Shown here piece by piece: positions 1 through 7,887 of a stretch of DNA of 10,297 bases. Under the pieces are notes generated by a model, which worked only from the letters and a program-made list of their open reading frames with translations, was not told the origin of the DNA and ran no database searches. Position numbers and translations under genes: made by a program. This DNA is from Bacteroidaceae bacterium (lineage in GTDB: Bacteria; Bacteroidota; Bacteroidia; Bacteroidales; Bacteroidaceae): contig JAEDNQ010000080.1 in NCBI GenBank assembly GCA_016302435.1, forward strand, positions 1 to 10,297. The letters run 5' to 3'. The stretch's first letter is position 1. Every line of letters begins with the position of its first letter.

Positions 1-52
1 ATTTTTTGAGCAGAGATGCCTGTTTTGCCATGTTCAGTGCAGATTTTGCCAT
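1..52 (-). CDS. Possible start of a downstream gene, cut by the window edge
   Basis: An open frame begins with ATG at 52 (or an in-frame ATG at 31) and runs without a stop to the window edge, giving 17 residues, MAKSALNMAKQASLLKK. It lies 22 bases after the stop of the CDF transporter on the same strand, so it could be the next gene of the operon. The sequence is too short to recognise a family, and an open frame of this length is expected by chance. The next ATG upstream (at 75) reaches a stop after 13 codons. Confidence 0.3.
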   Translation of the reverse strand, partial: MAKSALNMAKQASLLKK

Positions 53-74
53 GTACGGTGCTTTGTTTTTGCCA

Positions 75-1004
75 TTACAGGCGAGGGTCAGAGCACACGA
101 CGTTAGGTTTGACCGGTTCGAGGTGGAGCATTATGTGGGTGTTTGCGCCAAATTCGGCTCTTAGCCTGCGCTCTATCATTGAAGCATGCTCATGAGCTTC
201 CTCAAGCGGCATGCAGCCAGGCAGTCGGAGGTGCATCTCTATGGCTATACGGTTGCCGATGCGCCGTGTGCGCAGGTTGTGTATGTCGCTGACAGCCTTG
301 TCCTCCTCAATGATTTCGAGTATGCGCTCTTCGGTCTCTCGCGGCAGACTCTCCTCAAGCAGTTCGCCAGCCGACTGCCTAATAATCTTGATGGCAGTCA
401 AGGCAATGAAAATGCTCACTATGACAGCTGCTATGGCATCGAGCACAGCCCACTGGCTGCCCAGGACTATTGCACCGCCAATGCCGACAGCAGTGCCTAT
501 AGAGGAGTAAGCATCGCTGCGGTGGTGCCAGGCGTTAGCCTCCAGCGCCTTCGAGTCCACCTCGTCAGCCACTTTCTTTGTGACGCGGAAGATCCATTCC
601 TTCGACACAATGCTGGCCAGAGCAGCAATGAGTGCTATGGGCTCGGGCGAGCAGAGCTCTTCGCCCTGGAGAAAAGCCAATATCTTCTCTCCCCCGTCGT
701 AGGCGAGCATGAGAGCCACCACGAGGAGCGCCATGCCGATGATAGATGTTGCCACAGTCTCATATTTGCCGTGGCCATAGTCGTGGTCATCGTCGGCAGG
801 CTTGGTGCTCAGCTTTACGAAGACGACGACAATGACATCGGTGATGAAGTCGCTCAGAGAGTGTACAGCATCCGCTATCATGGCAGCAGAATGACCGAGG
901 ATGCCCGCCGTGAACTTCAGAGCGAGCAGCAGGAAGTTGACTATGCTGCCAAGGATGGTTACTCGGTATATCTTAGAGTTGCGGTTTTGAGTGGAGTGTG
1001 TCAT
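75..1004 (-). CDS. Cation diffusion facilitator (CDF) family transporter
   Basis: This 309-residue inner-membrane protein belongs to the CDF family, which typically exports divalent metals such as Zn, Fe, Mn, Cd or Co in exchange for protons. The metal-binding signature is visible: HSLSD in TM2 (H48, D52, with D45 just before) and HHRSD in TM5 (H160, D164). The conserved YGHGKYE lies at 76-82, after an acidic/histidine-rich loop (DDDHD, 71-75). The hydrophobic segments near 15-37, 41-63, 86-102, 122-135 and 167-205 fit six TM helices. The last ~95 residues form the usual cytoplasmic domain (IHNLRTRRIG, then AHEHA and HLEP). Its ATG overlaps the thiD stop as ATGA, which implies translational coupling and co-transcription with the thiamine genes. 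Metal specificity cannot be read from the sequence, and a direct role in thiamine metabolism is only an inference from position. Confidence 0.9.
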   Translation of the reverse strand: MTHSTQNRNSKIYRVTILGSIVNFLLLALKFTAGILGHSAAMIADAVHSLSDFITDVIVVVFVKLSTKPADDDHDYGHGKYETVATSIIGMALLVVALMLAYDGGEKILAFLQGEELCSPEPIALIAALASIVSKEWIFRVTKKVADEVDSKALEANAWHHRSDAYSSIGTAVGIGGAIVLGSQWAVLDAIAAVIVSIFIALTAIKIIRQSAGELLEESLPRETEERILEIIEEDKAVSDIHNLRTRRIGNRIAIEMHLRLPGCMPLEEAHEHASMIERRLRAEFGANTHIMLHLEPVKPNVVCSDPRL

Positions 1005-1729
1005 AGAGGGAGTATGGGGCCATTGCCGTGGCCTATGTTGTGGTGAGATGCGAGTTCGATGGCGTGCGTTACTGTCTCTTTAGCTTTGCCTACGGCCTGG
1101 GGCAGGTCGAGTCCCAAGGCGAGGTATGTGGCTATGGCACTGGAGAGGCAGCAGCCAGTGCCGTGGAGGTTGGAGGACTCTATCTTGGGGGCAGAGTATG
1201 AGTGGATGGATCCGTCTGGCATGTAGAGGATGTCTGTCATGTCCTCCGTCTCGGCGTGCCCACCCTTGCGGAGATAGGGTGTTGACTGCAGGTAGGGCGA
1301 GAGGATAGAGTGCTCGGGTATGTTGGGAGTGACGAGGGAGCAGAGTGGGAAAAGGTGAGAAGCCAGATATTCTATGCAGTCTTCGTCCATCAGGCGTGTG
1401 CCGCTCGTCGACACCATCACAGGGTCGTAGACGATGGGGCAGGAGAGTGCTTTCACAGTCTCGGTTATGACCTTGGCGCAGGAGAGATTAGGTATCATTC
1501 CAATCTTTACCGCGTCGATGTTGAGGTCAGTGACAATGGCATCTATCTGCTGGCGGACAATGTCGGTAGAGACGGGATTGACAGATTTCACCCCCAGAGT
1601 GTTCTGGCAGGTGAGGGCTGTGATGGCAGTCGCTGCATACTGGCGGAGGTAGGTGATAGTGCGCAGGTCTTGCTGTATGCCTGCTCCTCCGCTGCAGTCG
1701 CTGCCGGCAATGGTGAGGATAGTCTTCAT
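1001..1729 (-). CDS. thiD: Hydroxymethylpyrimidine (phosphate) kinase ThiD
   Basis: A 242-residue ribokinase-fold cytosolic kinase. It should phosphorylate HMP and HMP-P to HMP-PP, the pyrimidine substrate of ThiE. Visible motifs are the N-terminal LTIAGSDCSGGAGIQQDL (5-22), KIGM (75-78), DPVMVSTSG (102-110), KGGH (155-158) and the anion-hole HGTGC (189-193) followed by LSSAIA. The start is set by the family-typical MKTILTIAGSD N-terminus. The frame stays open upstream through a 9-bp repeat but has no ATG there. The protein is about 20-25 residues shorter than E. coli ThiD (about 266). The gap lies between TPN (134-136) and KGGH, where only 18 residues are present instead of roughly 35-40. 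All catalytic motifs survive. Its stop overlaps the start of the CDF gene by 4 bases. Confidence 0.93.
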   Translation of the reverse strand: MKTILTIAGSDCSGGAGIQQDLRTITYLRQYAATAITALTCQNTLGVKSVNPVSTDIVRQQIDAIVTDLNIDAVKIGMIPNLSCAKVITETVKALSCPIVYDPVMVSTSGTRLMDEDCIEYLASHLFPLCSLVTPNIPEHSILSPYLQSTPYLRKGGHAETEDMTDILYMPDGSIHSYSAPKIESSNLHGTGCCLSSAIATYLALGLDLPQAVGKAKETVTHAIELASHHNIGHGNGPILPL

Positions 1730-1732
1730 AGT

Positions 1733-1804
1733 GGTGATGGCTTTAATGGCTTTGATGGTGGCTATAGCTTCTATAGCATCTATAGTTTCTATAGCCTCTA
1801 TAGC
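1733..1804 (-). repeat. 9-bp tandem repeat in the spacer before thiD
   Basis: On the minus strand five consecutive 9-mers from 1804 to 1760 are GCTATAGAG, GCTATAGAA, ACTATAGAT, GCTATAGAA and GCTATAGCC. Degenerate units follow at 1759-1733 (ACCATCAAA, GCCATTAAA, GCCATCACC), and the period continues into thiD (ACTATGAAG contains its ATG). The first unit contains the stop codon of the upstream ThiE-like gene. Because the period is a multiple of three, the thiD frame is open through the whole array (an A-I-E/K type repeat), but no in-frame ATG occurs in it. Copy-number change would alter the intergenic distance in 9-bp steps without changing frame. Confidence 0.9.
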
Positions 1805-2340
1805 TTTTCTCTCCAGGCGTCGCCCAGAATCATGGCACCGCCGAAGCCCATGCTGCGGACAGCGTTAATCTTGTCGAAGGTGACACCTCCGAGAGCCAAG
1901 ACCTTGTGGTCGATGATGCCTAAGCTGTGCGCTTGTGCAATGTCGTCGTAGCTGAAGGCGGCGAGGTAGCCCAACTTCGATATGGAGTCGAAGATGGGAG
2001 AGAGCGAGAGGTAGTGGCATCGGTCTTTCCAGCAGCTCAGCTCTTCCATGCTGTGGCAGCTTCGGCTGACGCTCCCTGTCCATCCCTCGGGCGGCTGAGG
2101 ATTGCGGCTGTTGAGGTGGACACCGTGGAGACCATATTGCTGGGCGAGGAGGAAGTGGTCGTGGAGGACGAGTCGAGGACGGAGAGAGGCAGGAATCTGC
2201 CTGATGAGCTGTTCTGTCTCCTCGCTTGTAGCTCCCGGCTTGCGTATGTGTACTAAGTCCACTCTTCCGCTGTGGAGATGCCGGACTATCTGTTCAGCTT
2301 CTCCACAGAAGAATGTGGGCATGGTGATGACTATTGTCAT
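1798..2340 (-). CDS. Second, short ThiE/TenI-like protein
   Basis: A 180-residue protein of the thiamine-phosphate synthase/TenI TIM-barrel superfamily, about 30 residues shorter than the ThiE encoded at 7218-7847. Corresponding landmarks are VHIRK (30-34), LVLHDHF (57-63, where ThiE has the metal-binding ND/DD pair), GVHLNSRN (73-80), LSPIFDSISKLGY (113-125) and LALGGVT (148-154). The ThiE phosphate loop GPxxxTTTK is replaced by SPIFDSISK, which keeps only a Ser-x-Lys pattern. The catalytic histidine of Bacillus TenI, in a GHVF context, also seems absent, because this protein has SPIF there. It may be a diverged synthase, a thiazole tautomerase with a different active site, or a regulatory paralogue. 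It lies 37 bases after thiH, inside the operon. Confidence 0.85.
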   Translation of the reverse strand: MTIVITMPTFFCGEAEQIVRHLHSGRVDLVHIRKPGATSEETEQLIRQIPASLRPRLVLHDHFLLAQQYGLHGVHLNSRNPQPPEGWTGSVSRSCHSMEELSCWKDRCHYLSLSPIFDSISKLGYLAAFSYDDIAQAHSLGIIDHKVLALGGVTFDKINAVRSMGFGGAMILGDAWREKL

Positions 2341-2377
2341 GGTTTGTTCTCTTGTGTGTGTCGTTTAGGTGGCACCG

Positions 2378-3526
2378 TTACAGTGCAGCCTTCTGGCAGT
2401 CCTTGCCGAAGAGGTCGAACGAGGCGTCCCAGTCCTTCCACACAGGCTCACGTCCCAGTTCCTTCAGACGCTTGTTTATGACCTTGGCCGTGCGCTCGTC
2501 CGATACGGTGAACTGTTCGAGAGCCTGCGGATAGGTGTGGTAGCCGCCGGGGTTGACCTTCGATTCTGCCGACATGGTAGTGACACCCAGCGTACACATG
2601 TTGTCGCGGATGTAGGCAGGTTCGCGAGTAGAATAGGAGATGTCCACATCGTGGTCGAAGATGCGCATGGCAAAGGTTGCCTGTGCCAGTTCGCGGTCGG
2701 TCATGATGCAGTTGGGCTGGAAGCCCTCATTCTGAGCAGGGCGCATGCGTGGGAAGTTGACGCTGTACTTTGTGCGCCAGTAGTGCTTCTGCAGGTAGCG
2801 GAGGTGGTAGGCCATCATGGTCACGTCCGTGCGCCATTCCTTCTCCAGTCCTATGAGCACACCCATTCCGATAGAGTGCACCCCAGCTTGTCCCATACGG
2901 TCAAAACCGTCACATCGCCATTCAAACTTGCTCTTCATGCCTCTCGGATGGTAGAGCTGATAGTTCTCCTTGTGGTATGTCTCCTGGAAGCAGATGACCC
3001 CGTTGAGCCCGTGGCGGGTCAGTTCGCGATATTCCTCAGCCGAGAGGGGCATGACCTCAATCTTTATGTTAGAGAAATATTTCTTTGCTATGTCGATAGC
3101 CTTGGCCAGATAAGGCACACCAGCCTTGGCAGGGTTCTCACCCGTCACGAGGAGAATGTTCTCAAAGGGAGCGAGCTGCTTTATGGCCCTGTACTCGTTC
3201 TCTATCTGCTCAGGAGTGAGGATAGTGCGCGCCATGGGGTTCTCGCGGTGAAAGCCACAGTAGACGCACGAGTTTGAGCAGGAGTTGGTGATGTAAAGCG
3301 GTATGAACATAGACATGGTCCTGCCAAACCTCTCTTCGGTATACTTGCGAGAGAGTCGAGCCATTTGTTCGAGATATGGTTCGGCAGCAGGAGAGAGGAG
3401 CGCCATGAAGTCATTGACATCACAGTGGCTCTTGCCTAAAGCCCTTCTCACGTCCATGTCGGTCATTTGAGCTATGCGCTCTGTGGTCTCTTCCCAACTG
3501 ATATTTTTTAATTCGTCTGAAAACAC
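2378..3526 (-). CDS. thiH: 2-iminoacetate synthase ThiH (tyrosine lyase)
   Basis: A radical SAM enzyme of 382 residues that cleaves tyrosine to dehydroglycine (2-iminoacetate) and p-cresol, supplying the C-N unit for the thiazole made by ThiG. The CxxxCxxC cluster motif is CSNSCVYC (C83, C87, C90) and binds the SAM-linked 4Fe-4S cluster. The family-typical N-terminal helical region precedes it, and the length matches E. coli ThiH (about 377). The start is unusual: the first possible initiator is GTG at 3526 (FSDELKNISWEE follows), and the frame upstream to the TAA at 3557-3559 contains no ATG. The next Met is residue 21, which would remove conserved-looking sequence. The enzyme is oxygen-sensitive, consistent with an anaerobe. 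A 92-base AT-rich spacer separates it from thiF. Confidence 0.95.
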   Translation of the reverse strand: MFSDELKNISWEETTERIAQMTDMDVRRALGKSHCDVNDFMALLSPAAEPYLEQMARLSRKYTEERFGRTMSMFIPLYITNSCSNSCVYCGFHRENPMARTILTPEQIENEYRAIKQLAPFENILLVTGENPAKAGVPYLAKAIDIAKKYFSNIKIEVMPLSAEEYRELTRHGLNGVICFQETYHKENYQLYHPRGMKSKFEWRCDGFDRMGQAGVHSIGMGVLIGLEKEWRTDVTMMAYHLRYLQKHYWRTKYSVNFPRMRPAQNEGFQPNCIMTDRELAQATFAMRIFDHDVDISYSTREPAYIRDNMCTLGVTTMSAESKVNPGGYHTYPQALEQFTVSDERTAKVINKRLKELGREPVWKDWDASFDLFGKDCQKAAL

Positions 3527-3557
3527 GGTCGTATGTTTTTTGTTGTGTTGTATATGT

Positions 3558-3584
3558 TATATATAGTATGTTCTGCTATATATA
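3558..3584 (-). other. AT-only hairpin in the thiF-thiH spacer
   Basis: The 92-base spacer 3527-3618 is very AT-rich compared with the genes around it. It contains a 9-bp inverted repeat, TATATATAG (3558-3566) and CTATATATA (3576-3584), around a 9-base loop. The right arm also belongs to the 12-bp palindrome CTATATATATAG (3576-3587). No U-tract follows a GC-rich stem, so it is not a classical terminator. It may influence mRNA processing or ThiH translation, but a chance AT-rich structure is equally possible. Confidence 0.45.
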
Positions 3585-3618
3585 TAGTCTGTTTTTGCTT
3601 TATAAAATATATAATGTG

Positions 3619-4317
3619 TCAGATGCCTATGGTGAACGTCTGCATGGTGCGCAGGTCAATGCTCCACAGCTTGTCAATGAGCGGCTCGCCATATTGGCAG
3701 ATGAGCTGCATCACCTGGTTGGCCTGCACGCTGCCCACTATGGCAGGTGTGACGCCCGCCACCTGTTTGCCCGGATGGGGCATGGAGAGCGTCGCCCCCT
3801 CGTCGGGGAAGAGCGTGCGGTAGGTAGCATGTCCGTGGCACAGCACAGCCACCTGTCCGTCGAGGCCGCAGATGGCACCGTAGACGAAAGGCTTGCGGAG
3901 CTGGCTGCATACGTCGCTGATGACAAATCGGGCGGCGAAGTTGTCCGTGCCGTCCACCACCATGTCATACTGCCCAATGATGTCTCTCGCGTTGTCGGCC
4001 GTGAGGCGGCAGGAATAGGCATGGACAGCTATGTCGGAGTTGAGAGCCAACAGCCGCTCCTTGGCACACAGAGCCTTGCTCTGCCCCACGGAGGCCTCGT
4101 CATAGAGCACTTGGCGGTGCAGATTGCTGACACTCACCACGTCGTCGTCCACGAGCCCGAGTGTGCCCACGCCAGCTCCAGCAAGGTATATGGCTATGGG
4201 CGAACCCAGACCGCCCACACCGACTATGAGCACCTTGGCCTTTGAGAGTCGGCGTTGCCCCTCCTCGCCTATCTCCGGCAGGAGGAGCTGTCTGGCATAT
4301 CTGTCAAGCGTATTCAT
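3619..4317 (-). CDS. thiF: ThiS adenylyltransferase ThiF (MoeB/HesA/E1-like), cysteine-poor form
   Basis: A 232-residue E1-like enzyme that should adenylate the C-terminal glycine of ThiS, the step before sulfur loading for thiazole synthesis. The nucleotide-binding loop GVGGLGSP is at 33-40, the conserved NLHRQ at 65-69, the catalytic lysine in GQSKA (K81) and the Mg-binding DGTDN at 122-126. These support an active adenylation core. Unlike E. coli ThiF and MoeB it has no CxxC zinc ligands. The place of the first pair reads HATYRTLFP (163-171), and the second pair near the C-terminus is also missing. The acyl-disulfide cysteine of E. coli ThiF (before TAGVVGP) corresponds to a non-cysteine position before VAGVTP. 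It starts 7 bases after the thiC stop. A MoeB-type role is less likely given the operon. Confidence 0.9.
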   Translation of the reverse strand: MNTLDRYARQLLLPEIGEEGQRRLSKAKVLIVGVGGLGSPIAIYLAGAGVGTLGLVDDDVVSVSNLHRQVLYDEASVGQSKALCAKERLLALNSDIAVHAYSCRLTADNARDIIGQYDMVVDGTDNFAARFVISDVCSQLRKPFVYGAICGLDGQVAVLCHGHATYRTLFPDEGATLSMPHPGKQVAGVTPAIVGSVQANQVMQLICQYGEPLIDKLWSIDLRTMQTFTIGI

Positions 4318-4324
4318 GCCGGTC

Positions 4325-6040
<1,716 letters not shown>

Positions 6041-6074
6041 CCATCTCTCTCTTTCTTTCGTAGAGATGCATGCG

Positions 6075-6240
6075 TAAGTAGGTGTGCAAAATTATTTTTA
6101 TAATGATTGTATTGATTAGTGATGCATAACCAGTATGTGACATAAAGGAGTGTAGTGACTCCTACTCGACTGTTGTCACTTGCTGATAATGCGCAGTAGG
6201 CGGTGCAAGGATTATATAAATAATTTTGCACACCTACTTA
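6075..6240. mobile_element. MITE-like element, 166 bp with 30-bp terminal inverted repeats
   Basis: The 30 bases at 6075-6104 are repeated in inverted orientation at 6211-6240 with one mismatch. The outer 20 bases are TAAGTAGGTGTGCAAAATTA. The interior (6105-6210) has no credible gene but contains nested inverted repeats, GGAGT/ACTCC (6147-6151 and 6158-6162) inside GTGAC/GTCAC (6137-6141 and 6175-6179). Size, long TIRs, AT-richness and absence of a transposase fit a miniature inverted-repeat transposable element. The ends begin and finish with TA, so a TA target duplication (IS630/Tc1 style) is possible but not proved. No longer flanking duplication is seen. It sits in the spacer between thiG and thiC. 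The parent transposase family is not recognised. Confidence 0.75.
6087..6094 (-). promoter_or_regulatory. Outward-facing -7-like box (TAATTTTG) in the element end
   Basis: The terminal inverted repeat nearest thiC reads TAATTTTG toward thiC, matching the Bacteroidota -7 consensus TAnnTTTG. No TTTG is seen at the -33 distance (19-21 bases upstream). A transcript started here would have a leader of about 40 bases before the thiC ATG at 6040. Because it lies in an inverted repeat, the same box occurs outward on the plus strand in the other end (6220-6227). This is a weak, half-site match. Confidence 0.3.
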
Positions 6241-6258
6241 TATAATATTATTGTTGAC

Positions 6259-6281
6259 GGTGGGAATTTATAGAACCCACC
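6259..6281 (-). other. Stem-loop after thiG
   Basis: GGTGGG (6259-6264) and CCCACC (6276-6281) form a perfect 6-bp GC-rich stem around an 11-base AT-rich loop, 19 bases downstream of the thiG stop codon. No U-tract follows on the minus strand, so it does not look like a complete intrinsic terminator. It may stabilise the 3' end of a processed thiSEG transcript or partly attenuate transcription into thiC. Confidence 0.5.
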
Positions 6282-6300
6282 TGAAGTGAGAATCGTATTC

Positions 6301-7071
6301 TTAGTTGAGGAATGCGGTGAGCGGAGAACTTGCCTCCGCACAGTCGGCTATGGCTCCGAGACCTGCCTCGTAGGCTCTGCGGCCAGCTATGACAGCCTCC
6401 TTGAAGGCTATGGCCATCTCCACAGGGTTGCCAGCCACAGCTATGGCAGTGTTGACCAGACATGCGCTTGCACCCATCTCCATGGCCTCAGCAGCATGGC
6501 TTGGCGCGCCGATGCCGGCATCCACCACTACAGGCACAGTGGCTTGGTCTATGATGATCTGTATGAAGTCCTTCATGCGCAGTCCCTTGTTAGTGCCGAT
6601 GGGGGCAGCGAGAGGCATGACGGTGGCAGCTCCAGCCTCCTCCAGATGCTTGCAGAGCGTAGGGTCGGCCTGGCAGTAGGGGAGCACTACAAAGCCGAGC
6701 TTGACCAGCTGCTCCGTAGCCTTGAGCGTCTCCACAGAGTCGGGCAGGAGATAGCGAGGGTCGGGATGAATCTCCAGCTTCAGCCAGTTGGTGCCGAAGG
6801 CCTCGCGAGCCATCTGGGCAGCGAAGACAGCCTCCTCAGCGTTGCGCACACCGCTCGTGTTGGGCAGGAGCTGGATGTTCGGATTCTGTGTTATGTGGGT
6901 CAAGAGGTCGTCTTGCTTGTCTTCGAGCTCTATGCGCTTCATGGCTACAGTGACCATCTCGCTTTCAGATGCCTTGATGGCCTCAGCCATGAGGGTGTTG
7001 TTGTTGAATTTGCCTGTGCCGAGAAAAAGGCGAGATGAGAACTCCCGGCCGGCAATGATGAGTTTTTCCAT
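6301..7071 (-). CDS. thiG: Thiazole synthase ThiG
   Basis: A 256-residue TIM-barrel enzyme, full length for the family. It condenses deoxyxylulose 5-phosphate, dehydroglycine (from ThiH) and ThiS-thiocarboxylate sulfur into the thiazole phosphate. Residues 1-20 (LIIAGREFSSRLFLGTGKF region), NTSG (71-74), the Schiff-base lysine in WLKLEIHPD (K98), PLAAPIGTNKGL (153-164), VVDAGIGAPSHAAEAMEMG (182-200) and VNTAIA (206-211) are all present as expected. It is expected to form a complex with ThiS and ThiH in the cytosol. It lies 146 bases after thiE. That spacer has only weak inverted repeats, such as AGCTTT/AAAGCT near 7190-7213. Confidence 0.97.
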   Translation of the reverse strand: MEKLIIAGREFSSRLFLGTGKFNNNTLMAEAIKASESEMVTVAMKRIELEDKQDDLLTHITQNPNIQLLPNTSGVRNAEEAVFAAQMAREAFGTNWLKLEIHPDPRYLLPDSVETLKATEQLVKLGFVVLPYCQADPTLCKHLEEAGAATVMPLAAPIGTNKGLRMKDFIQIIIDQATVPVVVDAGIGAPSHAAEAMEMGASACLVNTAIAVAGNPVEMAIAFKEAVIAGRRAYEAGLGAIADCAEASSPLTAFLN

Positions 7072-7217
7072 TGTTCGTATGTTTTGAGGAATAAGTTATT
7101 CTGAGTTTATGAGTGTGTATTGTTTTCCTGAGTACGTTTCCTGTTTTCGCGAGTCGGGGGCTTGACTGCATGTCTGAGTCTGCAGCTGAGCTTTTTCCAT
7201 CACGCCAAAGCTGTAGG

Positions 7218-7847
7218 TCATTGTCCCTCTGTCAGCGAGAGCAATCTCCTCATCTCAGCAGCAGGGTCATCGGCGGACAGCACAGTGCCGCTGATAGCAA
7301 TGCCGCTTATGCCAGTCGCCATGAGGTCGGGTATGTCCTCAGCCGTGATGCCGCCTATGGCCACCAGCGGAGTGGTAAGTCCGAGGTCTGCCATCTGTCT
7401 CATGATGGAGCGGTAACCCTCGAGCCCGATGATGGGCGCAAGTCCCTGTTTCGTCGTGGTGAAGCGGAACGGTCCGCATCCTATGTAGTCGGCTCCAGCC
7501 TCACACAGGTGCTTGATGTCATCCATCGTGTTTGCCGTGCCGCCTATGATGGCTTGCCTGCCCAATATCTGTCGAGCCTCTCTCACGGGCATGTCCTTCT
7601 TGCCGAGGTGTACTCCGTCTGCCTTGATGTCATGGGCGAGCATCACGCGGTCGTCGATGATGAAGGTGGCGCCGTACTCCTTACACATGGCCTGAGCCTC
7701 CAGTGCTGTCTGTCGCGCCTCCTCGTCTGTAGCCTCCTTCATGCGCAGCTGTATCCATCGGCATCCGCCTTCGAGGGCGAGCCTTATGCCGTCCATGTAG
7801 GAGTGGCGTTCGTTGTGGTGTGAGATGAACTGTATGTGGGTATGCAT
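7218..7847 (-). CDS. thiE: Thiamine-phosphate synthase ThiE
   Basis: A 209-residue TIM-barrel enzyme that joins HMP-PP and thiazole phosphate to thiamine phosphate. Expected active-site blocks are visible: WIQLRMKE (31-38, with Q33, R35, K37), IIDDR (63-67, DD where most homologues have ND), ADGVHLGKKD (76-85), the phosphate loop GPFRFTTTK (125-133), VAIGGI (162-167) and ISGTVL (185-190). The start at 7847 (MHTHIQFISH) was chosen because a longer frame to 7937 would overlap the end of thiS and adds non-conserved residues. The chosen start leaves 40 bases after thiS. It is the canonical synthase of the operon, in contrast to the divergent copy at 1798-2340. Confidence 0.95.
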   Translation of the reverse strand: MHTHIQFISHHNERHSYMDGIRLALEGGCRWIQLRMKEATDEEARQTALEAQAMCKEYGATFIIDDRVMLAHDIKADGVHLGKKDMPVREARQILGRQAIIGGTANTMDDIKHLCEAGADYIGCGPFRFTTTKQGLAPIIGLEGYRSIMRQMADLGLTTPLVAIGGITAEDIPDLMATGISGIAISGTVLSADDPAAEMRRLLSLTEGQ

Positions 7848-7887
7848 AGTCGTTGATGGGTTTAATACTGATGCAGCAAGCCTCCTG

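Noticed and set aside
186..1046. Plus-strand open frame of 286 codons
   Set aside because: It mirrors the CDF transporter gene and has no recognisable protein motif.
1733..1804. CRISPR-like array
   Set aside because: The units are only 9 bp, directly adjacent and without spacers.
2369..3277. Plus-strand open frame of 302 codons
   Set aside because: It lies wholly antisense to thiH with no family resemblance and is a by-product of codon use on the other strand.
7072..7217. Regulatory structure in the thiE-thiG spacer
   Set aside because: Only short weak inverted repeats (AGCTTT/AAAGCT, CTGCA/TGCAG) are visible, without a U-tract or promoter match.
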